Shown piece after piece: positions 22,901-31,766 of a stretch of 50,874 bases of DNA. Position numbers and translations under genes: made by a program. The stretch comes from a virus, in the IMG/VR virus record IMGVR_UViG_3300021371_000024, positions 1-50,874 of that record; one strand, given 5' to 3'. Each line of letters starts with the position of its first letter. Position 1 is the first letter of the stretch. The notes below the pieces were generated by a model. That model was not told where the DNA came from, searched no databases, and worked only from the letters and a program-made list of their open reading frames with translations.

Positions 22901-23505
22901 AAAAAGGGCGACCATGCAGCACCTTCCATTATATAAGTAATGGTTAAGGGTGAATAACCTTGGTCCACTAGAGTAGTGGCTAACTCACTACGTATAGGGT
23001 TGTCACTATTTATCATTTCGTTTACCATGTAGGCACGATCTTGACGCTCTATCATATAATCACGTAAAACTTCTTCACGTGTAGGTTTTCTTACATCATC
23101 CCCTAATTGTATATTAGTAATATCTTCTACTTCTACTTTATAATATCTATCATCTTTTAATACACGCTCACGTTCCCAATTAGCTACTGCTGTAGCGTAA
23201 ATATTATCTATGTTTTCTTCTGCAAAGTCAAAGTCTTTATTCATCAGAGCGTCTACACGAGGGTCTAATCCCTCTGGCTCTTCTGTTACTTCCTGTTGCT
23301 GCTGCTGCTGTTGGTATTTTTCGTAGATACTTTTATCAGGAGCCTTATATAAAGGAGCTTCCTCCTCAACTGTAGCTATTGCGGGTGCAAAACTATCCTC
23401 TATAATAGTAGAGTCAACAACAGGGCTTGGCTCAAAAAGATCATCATCTCTTTGTTCCTCTGCACCATCAAAAGATGGTAGCTTAGGTGCAAACATATCT
23501 TCCAT
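19966..23505 (-). CDS. Large internal virion / DNA-ejection protein, 1179 aa
   Basis: The start is ATG at 23505 (MEDMFAPKLPSFDGAEEQ), sharing one base with the previous stop (TAATG); an upstream TTG is less likely. The first 130 residues are acidic with a run of eight Gln. One Gly/Ala-rich hydrophobic segment appears near residues 205-230 (GAAWSPFLGAAMGIADIPE), and long helical stretches follow. Position (last of the late arm), size and helical content fit the T7 gp16-type ejection proteins. No lytic transglycosylase motif was seen. Confidence 0.6.
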   Translation of the reverse strand: MEDMFAPKLPSFDGAEEQRDDDLFEPSPVVDSTIIEDSFAPAIATVEEEAPLYKAPDKSIYEKYQQQQQQQEVTEEPEGLDPRVDALMNKDFDFAEENIDNIYATAVANWERERVLKDDRYYKVEVEDITNIQLGDDVRKPTREEVLRDYMIERQDRAYMVNEMINSDNPIRSELATTLVDQGYSPLTITYIMEGAAWSPFLGAAMGIADIPENVAAARQAYEDEEYGVMLANMGITAVELFATITSTKQLAAPVLKGLKNKTTGARTMAEIEKNSASVTAAKQAEAKKVADENSDIADQLIDEYEASISEATGKAVVISKTVNGKKTLDFNAAKAHGLEVAEDVKAMQDIRAADFVSDRVTAERKYKVTEEKALTGLTDEADELVNPLLKPEKFNAIVAVASEFKKKNPKAFRKNETIIEGLFRLTTDVDSGFADSQELADVLSKYGLSFDDYVHMVVSGGSEAGKILNKLSQIRKAASLDDLTRAKEKVQADKQNRFVKGWRRIENIRRGGMVSMVKTAFRNAGSAAIRTPLETLENVFDNILLNMSDQFQKRGDIGVLKAGAKALGAGGRTLASWDSYAGSTRMLQRMYLNPVLSKEVTDFVLKRPEFMKQHTNMFDLVNEYQTATGRGKGGFIDKGLSKVEDAVTLLNTPNRIQEFTIRRAAFIGELERLVKRDYGKDLMELLKEGKIDDLIANSSKVRPKGAPAFEELIEDSTRRALDITYASPPEVPVFNNISNFLTRNGLTAVTTPFPRFMFKSLELMGQYGGGAANPMIKRAFNIDGKKFGDKFDRKDRQNIARNLTGGLGILAAMQYRNSDDAPADYKEIQTEEGTVWDATSFFPMRQALWIAEGARRLSEGTFGSWFDVKDVQETFLGTAARTGVANIYVEEIRNIIASEKDLVSSESAKKLVSRGVADYLRTWAIPLTQIPELQRATGYRPAWYADQADDRATLTESYLDASLEETSRSFRQAGLTNVFTPSKEFEREERVDIFQPDKERKAMGLGLVAGITQYSMDTPSGEYLKDKGFNDWEMGSKSKIPSRKRIENAYMQEAVPALVDMSKSYETALRKEYLNSTDPDMRAVRESESVDKFVNKRIVPYLKAQKNKFLEAAKKVSNARTDPLLLAHEKFRKLDKDTRKLAMSEWMRQNGEPPEMSDASEVEALIELGRIYKGVLSK

Positions 23506-24680
23506 TAACCTTGATGACCCCAAAGTAAATTACCAAATGAAGTTTTTACTGCGCTATACACTCTTCCATCGTGAACGTATTGTATAACAGTATTAGCATC
23601 ATAGCTTCGTTTTTCTACCTTTACATCAGAAACGGTACGAGGTGTTCCATCAGATTTGGTAAAAGGTTTAAAATTACCAGTACCATTAACTTGTAATTCA
23701 GCAGCTAAAACTCGATCATCTGCATCACCTGCATTTAATTCTGCAATCTGAGTAATGTAGTCAGTCTCCGCTCTATTAACTAAAGTTGCTTTATACTTAG
23801 TGTATTCTTTAAGCACTTCATTAATAGCAGTCTTAGCACCTTCGTCATCTTTCCAAGGCTCTGCTTGTCTGCGAGCCTCTAATGCTAAATAAGAGTCTAG
23901 GTATAGCGCTGCAACATCGCCTTCATTACCACGCTGAAAAGATTTAATCAGACCTTCAGGAGTTAGTTCTACAAACTCTTTGCCTCTAAACTTACTCTTA
24001 ACAGCATTATTAACAATACTATCTAAAGATTGTTTACTAAAATAATCTCCACCTAAATCATTTTTCTTTTTAAACTCTAGGTATTTTTCGTGTGTATTCT
24101 TGTACATACTTTCAAGAGCTTCTTTTTCATCCGCATCTTCTGCTTGTGACATAGCAAAATCTAGTTCAACTAATCTAGCTTCAAATGTTTTAGCCTTAGT
24201 TGTTAATGTTTTAGGTAAAGGTTTAAACTTTTCTGAAAAAGGAATAGCTCTTCCTTGCGTAACTGCTGGCCCCGCCTTATCCTCAGTACGTAAGCTTGTA
24301 GCAACAGGGGAAACCTCTGAACGCTCTAACTCATAGTCCTGTACTTCATACATTGTTCTAGGGTCTAAGTCTTGTGCGCTATAACCTTCAGCTTTATTTA
24401 AAGCAAACTGCGCTCCTGCCTTACCAGTCTTAAGTATATTGGTTGTTTGCTCTGGGCTATAGTATAAAGCTAACTGCCCTGTAAGTAGCTCTAGTTCACG
24501 CTCTTGCTTTCGTCTATCTGCTTCATCAGCCCTTGCTGCAGCACGTGCTTCTTTATCTATCATGCGTTGCTCAAGACGCTCTTCCTCACGTATACGTGCA
24601 GCTTCTTTATTGCTCTCTTGTATACGTGCTGATACGGCCTGTGAAAAGCCCCCTATGAATGCAGCTGCATTAAACGCCAT
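23505..24680 (-). CDS. Internal virion protein, 391 aa
   Basis: AGGAGATAACA precedes ATG 24680. A short hydrophobic N-terminus (MAFNAAAFIGGFSQAVSARI) leads into a strongly charged coiled coil (EEERLEQRMIDKEARAAARA), then helical domains. It is coupled by one base to the large ejection protein. By analogy with T7 gp14/gp15 it may be an internal core or ejection component. Confidence 0.5.
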   Translation of the reverse strand: MAFNAAAFIGGFSQAVSARIQESNKEAARIREEERLEQRMIDKEARAAARADEADRRKQERELELLTGQLALYYSPEQTTNILKTGKAGAQFALNKAEGYSAQDLDPRTMYEVQDYELERSEVSPVATSLRTEDKAGPAVTQGRAIPFSEKFKPLPKTLTTKAKTFEARLVELDFAMSQAEDADEKEALESMYKNTHEKYLEFKKKNDLGGDYFSKQSLDSIVNNAVKSKFRGKEFVELTPEGLIKSFQRGNEGDVAALYLDSYLALEARRQAEPWKDDEGAKTAINEVLKEYTKYKATLVNRAETDYITQIAELNAGDADDRVLAAELQVNGTGNFKPFTKSDGTPRTVSDVKVEKRSYDANTVIQYVHDGRVYSAVKTSFGNLLWGHQG

Positions 24681-24682
24681 TG

Positions 24683-25195
24683 TTATCTCCTAGCCATTAA
24701 ACCTTTTACGCTGTCTACTACATCTTCAGCAACAGCTTCTACGTTTTCTTCCTCACCCTGCTCTACCTCATCATCTTCCTTCATGTTTTTTCTAGCACGT
24801 TTTACTGCCAGAGCAATCTTGGAATCTGGAAACTTATCAGGATCAATGTCGGGATCACGTAATCCCATGTCGTATTTAACACCATTCTTATCGCCTACAA
24901 AGGCAAGCATTTCTAGTATGACTGGTTGTATAAGTATACCAACATCTAATGTGTGCAGCCCCTGCATTACACCACCTAGTTGAATTGAATTGGATAACGC
25001 AGCAAGCGGCGTACCTAGTTCCATAACATCAAGCAGTTGATCCTGAAACTGTGGTTCTAACAAACGAGAAGAATAAAACTCTAACGCTTCATCTATTGTA
25101 TTATACTTAGCGGGTTGCTGCCAAGGCATACTGCCCATCTCAGCTACCATTCCTTGTCCACCTATGGGTGCGTCAAAGCTTGGACCTTTATCCAT
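24683..25195 (-). CDS. Hypothetical virion-module protein, 170 aa
   Basis: Starts at ATG 25195, overlapping the previous stop by eight bases. The middle part is hydrophobic and helical (LGTPLAALSNSIQLGGVMQG). The C-terminus is acidic (KEDDEVEQGEEENVEAVAED) with a short basic end. Function is unknown; it belongs to the internal-protein operon. Confidence 0.55.
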   Translation of the reverse strand: MDKGPSFDAPIGGQGMVAEMGSMPWQQPAKYNTIDEALEFYSSRLLEPQFQDQLLDVMELGTPLAALSNSIQLGGVMQGLHTLDVGILIQPVILEMLAFVGDKNGVKYDMGLRDPDIDPDKFPDSKIALAVKRARKNMKEDDEVEQGEEENVEAVAEDVVDSVKGLMARR

Positions 25196-25394
25196 CTGCT
25201 AGTGCCTTTCTTGCCATGTTAATTTCACGTACATATTCAACAACCATTTCACTAGGCTCTTTAGTAGACTCCGTTTCTTCTGGTTTCATTGACCTACGTA
25301 ACAGCCCACCTTTTTCTGATGTAGTTCCTGTAGCTACTTTTTTAGCTTGTGCTTTACGTAGTACATTTAAGTACGCTGTTCTATGATTATTCAT
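25188..25394 (-). CDS. Hypothetical protein, 68 aa
   Basis: AAGGAGATATATT precedes ATG 25394. It is a basic, helical small protein (RTAYLNVLRKAQAKKVATG, VVEYVREINMARKALADG). Function is unknown. It is located between two internal virion protein genes. Confidence 0.6.
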   Translation of the reverse strand: MNNHRTAYLNVLRKAQAKKVATGTTSEKGGLLRRSMKPEETESTKEPSEMVVEYVREINMARKALADG

Positions 25395-25409
25395 AATATA
25401 TCTCCTTAC

Positions 25410-27326
25410 TTAAAACCAACTACCAACAATAGAATTTGCATCTGCAGTTAGGATACTACCTACAAGACCACCAGCAGCTTCCCACCAACCCGCATTAGCT
25501 TCGTCATCAGCACGATCTTTATATCCTTTCTGACGCATTTCTTCCATAGTCATATTGGCTATTCTATCTTTTTCATTTTCAGAAGCATCGAATGCCCACT
25601 TCATCGTGTCACTATAGAAGCTAAACATATTATTATAGGCAGTGTTAGATATGTCTAAAGCATTCTTTGCGTTTAATTCGTTGACTCTATTTACAGTAGC
25701 GTTGTCTACAGTAGCAATTTGTCTACGCCAGTTAGCATTAAACTGATCTACTACTAATCTGTTGTTAGCATTAAATTGCTCACGTTGATTTTGTACGTTA
25801 GCATTAAACTGAGACATAGCATTCTTCTGGCCTGAATTATACTGTGCTATAGCGTTAGCTTGGGTTGAATTGAACTGATTAACTTGTGTACTTAAATTAT
25901 CATAGAACTGATTAGTTTGATTTTCTGATGTAGCGTTAAATGCATTAGCAGCATTTTCAGCGGCAGCATCAGTAAACATACTCTGTACCCTAGACTGAGC
26001 TTGGAACATATTAGCAGCCTGTTGATTAGACAAGTTAGCCATATCCATTGTCATAAAGTTCTGTGCATTTTGCACAGCAGCCTGTTGACGGTTACTAAGG
26101 TTAGCCATATCTAAGTTAGATAGCGCAGCAGCTTCAGCCATAACCATAGCTTGTTTATTATTTAAGTTAGCTAAGTTCATTGTGTTAGCAATGCGACTAT
26201 TCTCTAATGCAATAGTCTGCTCTGCAGTAAAGTTCATGTTAGCTACGTCAGATATTTTACTTGCATTCATAACACGAGCTTGGAATGCCTGATCAAACTC
26301 TTGTCCAATAAACTGTGCACGTTGCTGTGCTGCTAACATAGCACGTTGCTGGCGGTTAGATAAGTTCTGAGCTTCAAACTGTGCGAAGGTAGATGCATCA
26401 GCTTGTGCAATAGGCAGTGCGCTTTCCATTGCAGCTTGAACCATAGCCTGACCTGCCATGCTGGATGCAGATATACCACGAGAAGCCATCTTAGACATAA
26501 CACCTCGCAGCGCACCCGCCGCCCATGCAGGAGGATTGTTAGCATCAAAGTCTTTTGTTAGCTCTCCTAGCTGTCCTTGTACAGTAGCTTTCTCAGAAGG
26601 TGTAGCTGTTGCAGCCTGTATTTCTTCTGTAAACTTAGCAGCCTTTTGTGCATTAGCTGCGCCTGATATAAGTTCACCGTCCTGTATCTCACGCTGTACA
26701 GGATTTTCCATTAGAATAGCTTCACCTTGTTCCGCTTCTAAATCAGATACAGCACTTTCTGTTTCTTGAGCAGCTTCTACTTGTGCTTTATCTGAGACTT
26801 CACCCTTAGCTACATCAACTTTTGCAGCCTCATCAACTTTGTCTTCAGTAGTAACTGCGTCTACTTTAGCAGCATCTCTAGGATCTACAGCGTCAACCTT
26901 AGATACGGTGTCTACGGTAGAGACTGTTCCAGTTGTAGCTTCACCAACCTGCCCTGCATCTTCACCTACATCTTGATCTGTTGATGTTTCTACTTTTACA
27001 GCATCTACTGTAGTACCTTCTGGCATTGATCCCGTAGGATCTAAAGCTTTTTCAGTAGTAAGTTCTGCAACAGTTTTACCCTTGTCTTCTGCTGGTGGAT
27101 TTGTACCCACTTCATCATCATCAGTAGCAGTACCGCCTTCGTTATACTTTTTAACCATACCACCTTTAGCCATAGCCATAGCTGCTTGTCTGTATGAGTC
27201 CATCTTTTGCAAGGCACTAGGATTACTCTGTAAGTATTGATCAAAGTTATTCATGTCTCCTGTATACCCAAGAGAACCCGCAATACGATTCATTGCCTCT
27301 GGCTTAAATCCTTTAAACTGCATCAT
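25410..27326 (-). CDS. Asn/Gln-rich helical internal virion protein, 638 aa
   Basis: AAGGAAGTAACACA precedes ATG 27326. The region up to about residue 240 is acidic and repetitive in Val, Asp, Lys and Thr (KVDAVDPRDAAKVDAVTTED). Residues about 330-560 contain degenerate repeats of roughly 11-22 aa with MANLSNRQQAAVQNA, QFNANVQNQREQFNANN and similar. Such Ala/Asn/Gln heptad-like repeats suggest a long helical bundle as in phage ejection proteins. A perfect-consensus promoter lies 65 bases upstream. Confidence 0.55.
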   Translation of the reverse strand: MMQFKGFKPEAMNRIAGSLGYTGDMNNFDQYLQSNPSALQKMDSYRQAAMAMAKGGMVKKYNEGGTATDDDEVGTNPPAEDKGKTVAELTTEKALDPTGSMPEGTTVDAVKVETSTDQDVGEDAGQVGEATTGTVSTVDTVSKVDAVDPRDAAKVDAVTTEDKVDEAAKVDVAKGEVSDKAQVEAAQETESAVSDLEAEQGEAILMENPVQREIQDGELISGAANAQKAAKFTEEIQAATATPSEKATVQGQLGELTKDFDANNPPAWAAGALRGVMSKMASRGISASSMAGQAMVQAAMESALPIAQADASTFAQFEAQNLSNRQQRAMLAAQQRAQFIGQEFDQAFQARVMNASKISDVANMNFTAEQTIALENSRIANTMNLANLNNKQAMVMAEAAALSNLDMANLSNRQQAAVQNAQNFMTMDMANLSNQQAANMFQAQSRVQSMFTDAAAENAANAFNATSENQTNQFYDNLSTQVNQFNSTQANAIAQYNSGQKNAMSQFNANVQNQREQFNANNRLVVDQFNANWRRQIATVDNATVNRVNELNAKNALDISNTAYNNMFSFYSDTMKWAFDASENEKDRIANMTMEEMRQKGYKDRADDEANAGWWEAAGGLVGSILTADANSIVGSWF

Positions 27327-27341
27327 TGTGTTACTTCCTTA

Positions 27342-27809
27342 TTATCCATTTACTACTTCGTTTAATCCCCAAGTCATAGCGCCTAAGCCTATTATAAATA
27401 TTAGTACACCTGCTGTCAAGGATAAACCCCAAAATAATTTATCTCTAGCAGCAGCCTGTTTCTCTAAAGCCTCTTTGTGACGTTGCCTAGCAGCAGCTTG
27501 TTCCTTGACTACTAGATCCCACATTCCTGGTGGTCCATACAACTGACATGCTGAACGCAATTCATCCATTGCTTCTTTGTGTTTCATCTTAGCTTGGGCT
27601 ATTGCAAACCCTTCTTCTTCAGATGAAGACAACCTACCTAGTGGGCCTTTGTGTTTACCTTTTTCAGCAAGTTGTATTTCAGAGTCAAGCTTTGCTAGTC
27701 TACCAAAGTGGGGTAGTAGATCAGCTACATCACCACCAGCTTTGACTGCAGAACTAACCGCACCTGCTATCTTAGTGACTGCGCCAGCAAGTGCTAGTAC
27801 TTCAATCAT
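27342..27809 (-). CDS. Membrane-anchored coiled-coil protein, 155 aa
   Basis: The N-terminal 25 residues are hydrophobic (MIEVLALAGAVTKIAGAVSS). A long charged helix (residues 70-125) follows, then a clear membrane segment FWGLSLTAGVLIFIIGLGAM (about 127-146) and a short tail. With the adjacent 82-aa membrane protein it could form a lysis (holin/spanin) or tail-membrane pair. Codons of its last helix contain the promoter at 27391-27419. Confidence 0.5.
   Translation of the reverse strand: MIEVLALAGAVTKIAGAVSSAVKAGGDVADLLPHFGRLAKLDSEIQLAEKGKHKGPLGRLSSSEEEGFAIAQAKMKHKEAMDELRSACQLYGPPGMWDLVVKEQAAARQRHKEALEKQAAARDKLFWGLSLTAGVLIFIIGLGAMTWGLNEVVNG
27391..27419 (-). promoter_or_regulatory. Perfect-consensus sigma70 promoter, internal proteins
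   Basis: On the minus strand TTGACA (27419-27414), 17 nt, TATAAT (27396-27391). It lies within the 3' part of the 155-aa gene and would start RNA near 27384, giving a leader of about 58 bases to the 638-aa internal protein gene and those after it. Confidence 0.65.
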
Positions 27810-28058
27810 TTATTTTCCTACTTGCATCCACACAGCAGTAGCTATAAAGGTTAGTACTGCAACTGTTCCTAATTGTACGAGTGTCTTCCATATACTTTTC
27901 TTTGTATCACGCCACGAGTCTAACAGACCACGTAACTCTTTAATATCATTAGCTGCATCCATATCAGCTAACCCTAAGTCACACAAAGCTTGCCTAGCAC
28001 CCTTCTTAGCGGCTCTATCTAGCATAGCTTCTAGTTGCTCTGGCGTTAAAGTATTCAT
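27810..28058 (-). CDS. Small C-terminally anchored membrane protein (holin candidate), 82 aa
   Basis: An N-terminal helical, charged part (LTPEQLEAMLDRAAKKGARQ) is followed by WRDTKKSIWKTLVQLGTVAV and LTFIATAVWMQVGK, a single membrane segment near the C-terminus. Size and position between the fibre gene and the other membrane protein are compatible with a holin. The pattern also resembles small DUF6127-type phage proteins. The lysis role is inferred. Confidence 0.45.
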   Translation of the reverse strand: MNTLTPEQLEAMLDRAAKKGARQALCDLGLADMDAANDIKELRGLLDSWRDTKKSIWKTLVQLGTVAVLTFIATAVWMQVGK

Positions 28059-29846
28059 TTACAGATTACCATATGCGGTTACATTATCATCTACAGTAAG
28101 CGCACCTGCAGTAGTAAGTTTAAACAGAATATTAGTACCATACTTAATTATAAGGTTGTTACTTCCATCTACCTCAAATGACCAGTCTGAAGCACCCGCT
28201 GTGAGTTTAACAGTTCCACCTGCTTTAACATCAGTACCTGCTTCAATATCCGCAACAGCGTAGATGTCATTATCAGTAGGGGCTGTAGTATCACCAACAC
28301 GTAACCCTTGTACTACATTGACGCCAGATGTTGTTATTTTTAAAGTTTCTGTAACGGAAGAACCTGCATGAAAATCTAAAGTATCTGCAGTTTGAACATC
28401 TAAAAAACCTCTTGTAACATTACCAGATTGAAAATAAATTTGACCGCCATTAGCATCTAAAGTTAAATCTTGACCAGTTGAAATACGAAAACCTTGTGTA
28501 CCTGAAAATACCATGTTTTCACTGTTGTCAAACGCCATATTAAAAGTGCCGCCGCCTGTACCATTTTTAAATTTAAAGTTAGAAATACCACCATTATTGT
28601 CAGCATCTAACACGATGTTACCAGAAGCATCTACAGTAAAATCACCAGATCTTGTAACGTCACCCGTTAAAGCTGCAGCAGTAGATGCTGATGATGCGTT
28701 ACCTGTTAGATCTGCTGTTACTGTATTAAACGTAACATTAGATGTAGTACCAACAGCTTGACCAATAGAAATAGTAGGCGACCAACCTTCACCAGCAGTA
28801 CCTGATATAGAAACACCTGTACCCGCCGTAACACCTGCTACATAATTACCTGTAGTATCTGTACCCAAAGCAACTTTGTTTGCAGCTACAGTAGTATCAA
28901 TACTAACATTTCCTAAATTTGTCATAGTACCAGTACCAGTGACATCTCCTGTTAAAGTAATTACAGGGTCTTTAGTTAATGCAAAATCTAATTTGCCGTT
29001 GGTATCATCATATGTAACAGAAAGTCCAGTTTCAGTATTACCTGCTACCATACCACCTACAGTATCCTGAACATACTCTTCAATGGTATCTGAACCTACA
29101 TTTACATCGCCAGAAAAAGTAGTAGCACCAGTAATACCTAAAGTACCTCCTAGTGTAGTGTTACCCGTAACGTCTAGATCACCACCTACTGTAGTGTTAC
29201 TTGTAATACCAAGAGTACCACTAAAAGTACTATTACCTGTGACCCCTAATGTACCTCCTACTGTAGCGTTGTTTGTAACTGCAGCACTATCTAATGTTGA
29301 TGCGCCAGTAACACCTAAAGTACCACCTACAGTAGTATTTCCAGTAACACCTAAAGTACCACCTACAGTAGCATTATTGGTAACTGCAGCGCTATCTAAT
29401 GTAGACGCACCTGTTACACCTAGTGTACCACCTACTGTAGTGTTACCTGTAATAGCTGCAGTACTAGAGAGTGTGGTTGCACCTGTAACCCCTAATGTTC
29501 CACCGACAGTAACGTTGCCTGATAGAGTAGAACCTGCTGTCACAGTAAGATCATCTGTTACTACAGTACCATCAAAGTAACCATCTTTAAACTTTGCAGC
29601 ATTAGAACCTAAGTCTAATGTGTTTGGCGTCTTAGGTAAAACAGTACTGGGTGATACAATAAGATCTTGGCTTGGCCCTACCTTTGTGATAGGGGCACCT
29701 TCACCTGCACTCCCATCATGTTTATGCCCTGTAGAAGCATTAAACACAGATTCAATAGCGTTGTATTCTGCGTCAAAATCATCAGCATCAATAACATTAC
29801 CATTAGCAATATTGTTTGCGGTGTCTTGTCTTGTATAACCTGCCAT
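28059..29846 (-). CDS. Repeat-rich tail fibre protein, 595 aa
   Basis: The N-terminus (MAGYTRQDTANNIANGNVID, then NASTGHKHDGSAGEGAPI) is a common virion-attachment head of marine phage fibres. Residues about 105-245 are repeats built on TVGGTLGVTG plus variable links such as ASTLDSAAVTNNA. The C-terminal half resembles phage fibre shafts and ends SNNLIIKYGTNILFKLTTA. It probably forms a trimeric fibre. A segment with SIGQAVGTTSNVTFNTVTAD is shared with the 1518-aa fibre (SIGQDVATSANVTFNQVTAA). Confidence 0.75.
   Translation of the reverse strand: MAGYTRQDTANNIANGNVIDADDFDAEYNAIESVFNASTGHKHDGSAGEGAPITKVGPSQDLIVSPSTVLPKTPNTLDLGSNAAKFKDGYFDGTVVTDDLTVTAGSTLSGNVTVGGTLGVTGATTLSSTAAITGNTTVGGTLGVTGASTLDSAAVTNNATVGGTLGVTGNTTVGGTLGVTGASTLDSAAVTNNATVGGTLGVTGNSTFSGTLGITSNTTVGGDLDVTGNTTLGGTLGITGATTFSGDVNVGSDTIEEYVQDTVGGMVAGNTETGLSVTYDDTNGKLDFALTKDPVITLTGDVTGTGTMTNLGNVSIDTTVAANKVALGTDTTGNYVAGVTAGTGVSISGTAGEGWSPTISIGQAVGTTSNVTFNTVTADLTGNASSASTAAALTGDVTRSGDFTVDASGNIVLDADNNGGISNFKFKNGTGGGTFNMAFDNSENMVFSGTQGFRISTGQDLTLDANGGQIYFQSGNVTRGFLDVQTADTLDFHAGSSVTETLKITTSGVNVVQGLRVGDTTAPTDNDIYAVADIEAGTDVKAGGTVKLTAGASDWSFEVDGSNNLIIKYGTNILFKLTTAGALTVDDNVTAYGNL
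29110..29530 (-). repeat. Tandem repeats in the tail fibre gene
   Basis: The gene segment encoding the TVGGTLGVTG-type units repeats many times in DNA with small variations, and two blocks around 29270-29410 are almost the same unit pair. Such arrays are prone to length change by recombination or slippage. On the opposite strand they give a long Pro/Val-rich open frame that is not a gene. Confidence 0.75.
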
Positions 29847-29855
29847 GTTTTTTCC

Positions 29856-31766
29856 TTATTGTCTATCTTCTTGGCTGTATTCTAATAGGGCAGTGTCTAA
29901 TGTAAAGGTAGGGTTAGTAGAAAAATCTTCTAGCCTTATTGCCACAGTCTTACCAGAACCAATAATATTGGTATTATAAACTTTATCTAATTCCCCACCA
30001 AATTTACTAGCATTAGAAACATCACCACCAACTGGTAGTACGTAAATTTCTATAGTGTCTGTTGTTAAAACACCACTAGATAAAACAACTGTAGTATCAT
30101 ATGCTGTAGCTGTAACAGCGGGGGATACGGTCACAACAGTATTATTAAAATTAGATACAACTGCTGCTTTAATAGTTTCAGTAGTTGATACAGTAGAGAC
30201 ACTATATCCAGATTGAATTGCGCCATTTTTATATACTACAATTCTTGATGCATCTGTTCCTACATCATACTTTACTTTTTGTATTAAAAAATTTGTTTGT
30301 CCATTTGTGGGGGGCGTATATCCTGTTGCAGTTTTCCATACAGCCAGTTTGTAAAATACTGAAGATGATGCGCCCAAAAAAAACACCTCACTACCAGTAC
30401 TAGCTATTTGTTGCGTAGAGGGCTGAACTACTTTTGTGTCTGTAGCTGATGCAAAATCATATTTAATATTTAAATCTAACGACATATTTGCAGTAGGCTC
30501 TGCATACAAAGTCATCTTGTAAAATGTCTTACGTACTTGTGGATCTGATATAGGCATAAAAGGCGACTCGTAAATAGCTTCTATAGAGGCACCATCAAAG
30601 TTAGAACCTGTTTCCATAACATAAATATAACCATCATTATTAGCAAAAGCTAAAGTCTCTAATGTAGATGTGTATCTGCTATCTGCAATAAAAGCTTTTA
30701 TACCCTTAACAGTAGACCACGCTAATCCACCCGCACCCTGAGATATAAATTTAGTTGCTATTAAACCTTTAGCAGCTTCTGGCTGTTCAGATTCAATATA
30801 TGAAAATATTCTATACTGAGCTTTTTCTTTTAATACAACAGAACAGTAGTTAGGAGACTGCGCTAAAAATTTAGTTGCATCTTTTACTATGGAATCAGAT
30901 GCAATATCCAAACCAAAGTCACCAATACGATCTGTTGCACTTAATAGTCTTATACCATCAGGGGCGAGATACATAATATCACCGCCAACTTCCTGAATAG
31001 TATCACCGTTGATACAACCAATACGGTCTGTAATAGGCGATACTTGAAAGTCTGCGGAACTACTTCCAGTAAGTCTTTTAATTGTATCAGTAGTAAATAT
31101 AATAAGTTGTTCACGAAAAACTGCTAACCCTGTAATATCGTTTGCTACGTTTATACTTCCTGCACCATTAGCTACATTAAAATCATGTGTACTAAAAGGA
31201 GCAGTAAAGTATAGATTATTTCCTTTAGCGTAAAAGGCAGTGTTTTTAAAAATAGCTACGTCTGAAGCGCCTTGTGGATCATTTGTTCCAATGTCATACG
31301 TATCCCCACTACTATCATTTTTAAAAAAGTCAAAAGTATTGCCTGATGTATTGTATATAGCAGGAAAGTTTTTACTATCTACAAATATAACTTTATCATC
31401 ACCATCTAAATTATACAAAATACTTTTGGCTTTACTACCATTAGTAAGTGCACTTTCACCTAGACTAGCCCATGTAGTACCAGTACCATAATAGTATTCA
31501 GTTTTATTGTTACTATTTTTACGTGCAGTTACGATACGACCTGAACTAATAACTTTAAGTGCTAGTATAGTACCGCTACCTGCAACTTGTGTTGTACTAT
31601 ACTTTGAGTATCCTTTTAACTTAGAGTAACCACCCTCTTTATTTACCTCAAAGTTTTGTAGTAACGTAGCAGAACCTACAGCATTAGTACCCTGCTGTAG
31701 TGCAGTAAGATTAGAGATAAGACCACCTCTAAACTCAATAGGAAATGTCTGCCATTGTGTTGCCAT
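29856..31766 (-). CDS. Tail tube B-like (nozzle) protein, 636 aa
   Basis: The N-terminus (FPIEFRGGLISNLTALQQGT then LLQNFEVNKEGGYSKLKGYS) is typical of T7 gp12-like and related podovirus tail tubular B proteins, which form the nozzle. The body is beta-rich with propeller-like spacing (ALKVISSGRIVTARKN, IYNTSGNTFDFF, YLAPDGIRLLSATD). It is coupled by one base to the tube A-like gene before it. Confidence 0.7.
   Translation of the reverse strand: MATQWQTFPIEFRGGLISNLTALQQGTNAVGSATLLQNFEVNKEGGYSKLKGYSKYSTTQVAGSGTILALKVISSGRIVTARKNSNNKTEYYYGTGTTWASLGESALTNGSKAKSILYNLDGDDKVIFVDSKNFPAIYNTSGNTFDFFKNDSSGDTYDIGTNDPQGASDVAIFKNTAFYAKGNNLYFTAPFSTHDFNVANGAGSINVANDITGLAVFREQLIIFTTDTIKRLTGSSSADFQVSPITDRIGCINGDTIQEVGGDIMYLAPDGIRLLSATDRIGDFGLDIASDSIVKDATKFLAQSPNYCSVVLKEKAQYRIFSYIESEQPEAAKGLIATKFISQGAGGLAWSTVKGIKAFIADSRYTSTLETLAFANNDGYIYVMETGSNFDGASIEAIYESPFMPISDPQVRKTFYKMTLYAEPTANMSLDLNIKYDFASATDTKVVQPSTQQIASTGSEVFFLGASSSVFYKLAVWKTATGYTPPTNGQTNFLIQKVKYDVGTDASRIVVYKNGAIQSGYSVSTVSTTETIKAAVVSNFNNTVVTVSPAVTATAYDTTVVLSSGVLTTDTIEIYVLPVGGDVSNASKFGGELDKVYNTNIIGSGKTVAIRLEDFSTNPTFTLDTALLEYSQEDRQ

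Noticed and set aside
29083-29580. Long rightward open frame of Pro/Val-rich sequence
   Set aside because: It is the opposite strand of the tail-fibre repeat array, has repeat-derived composition and no ribosome-binding site.
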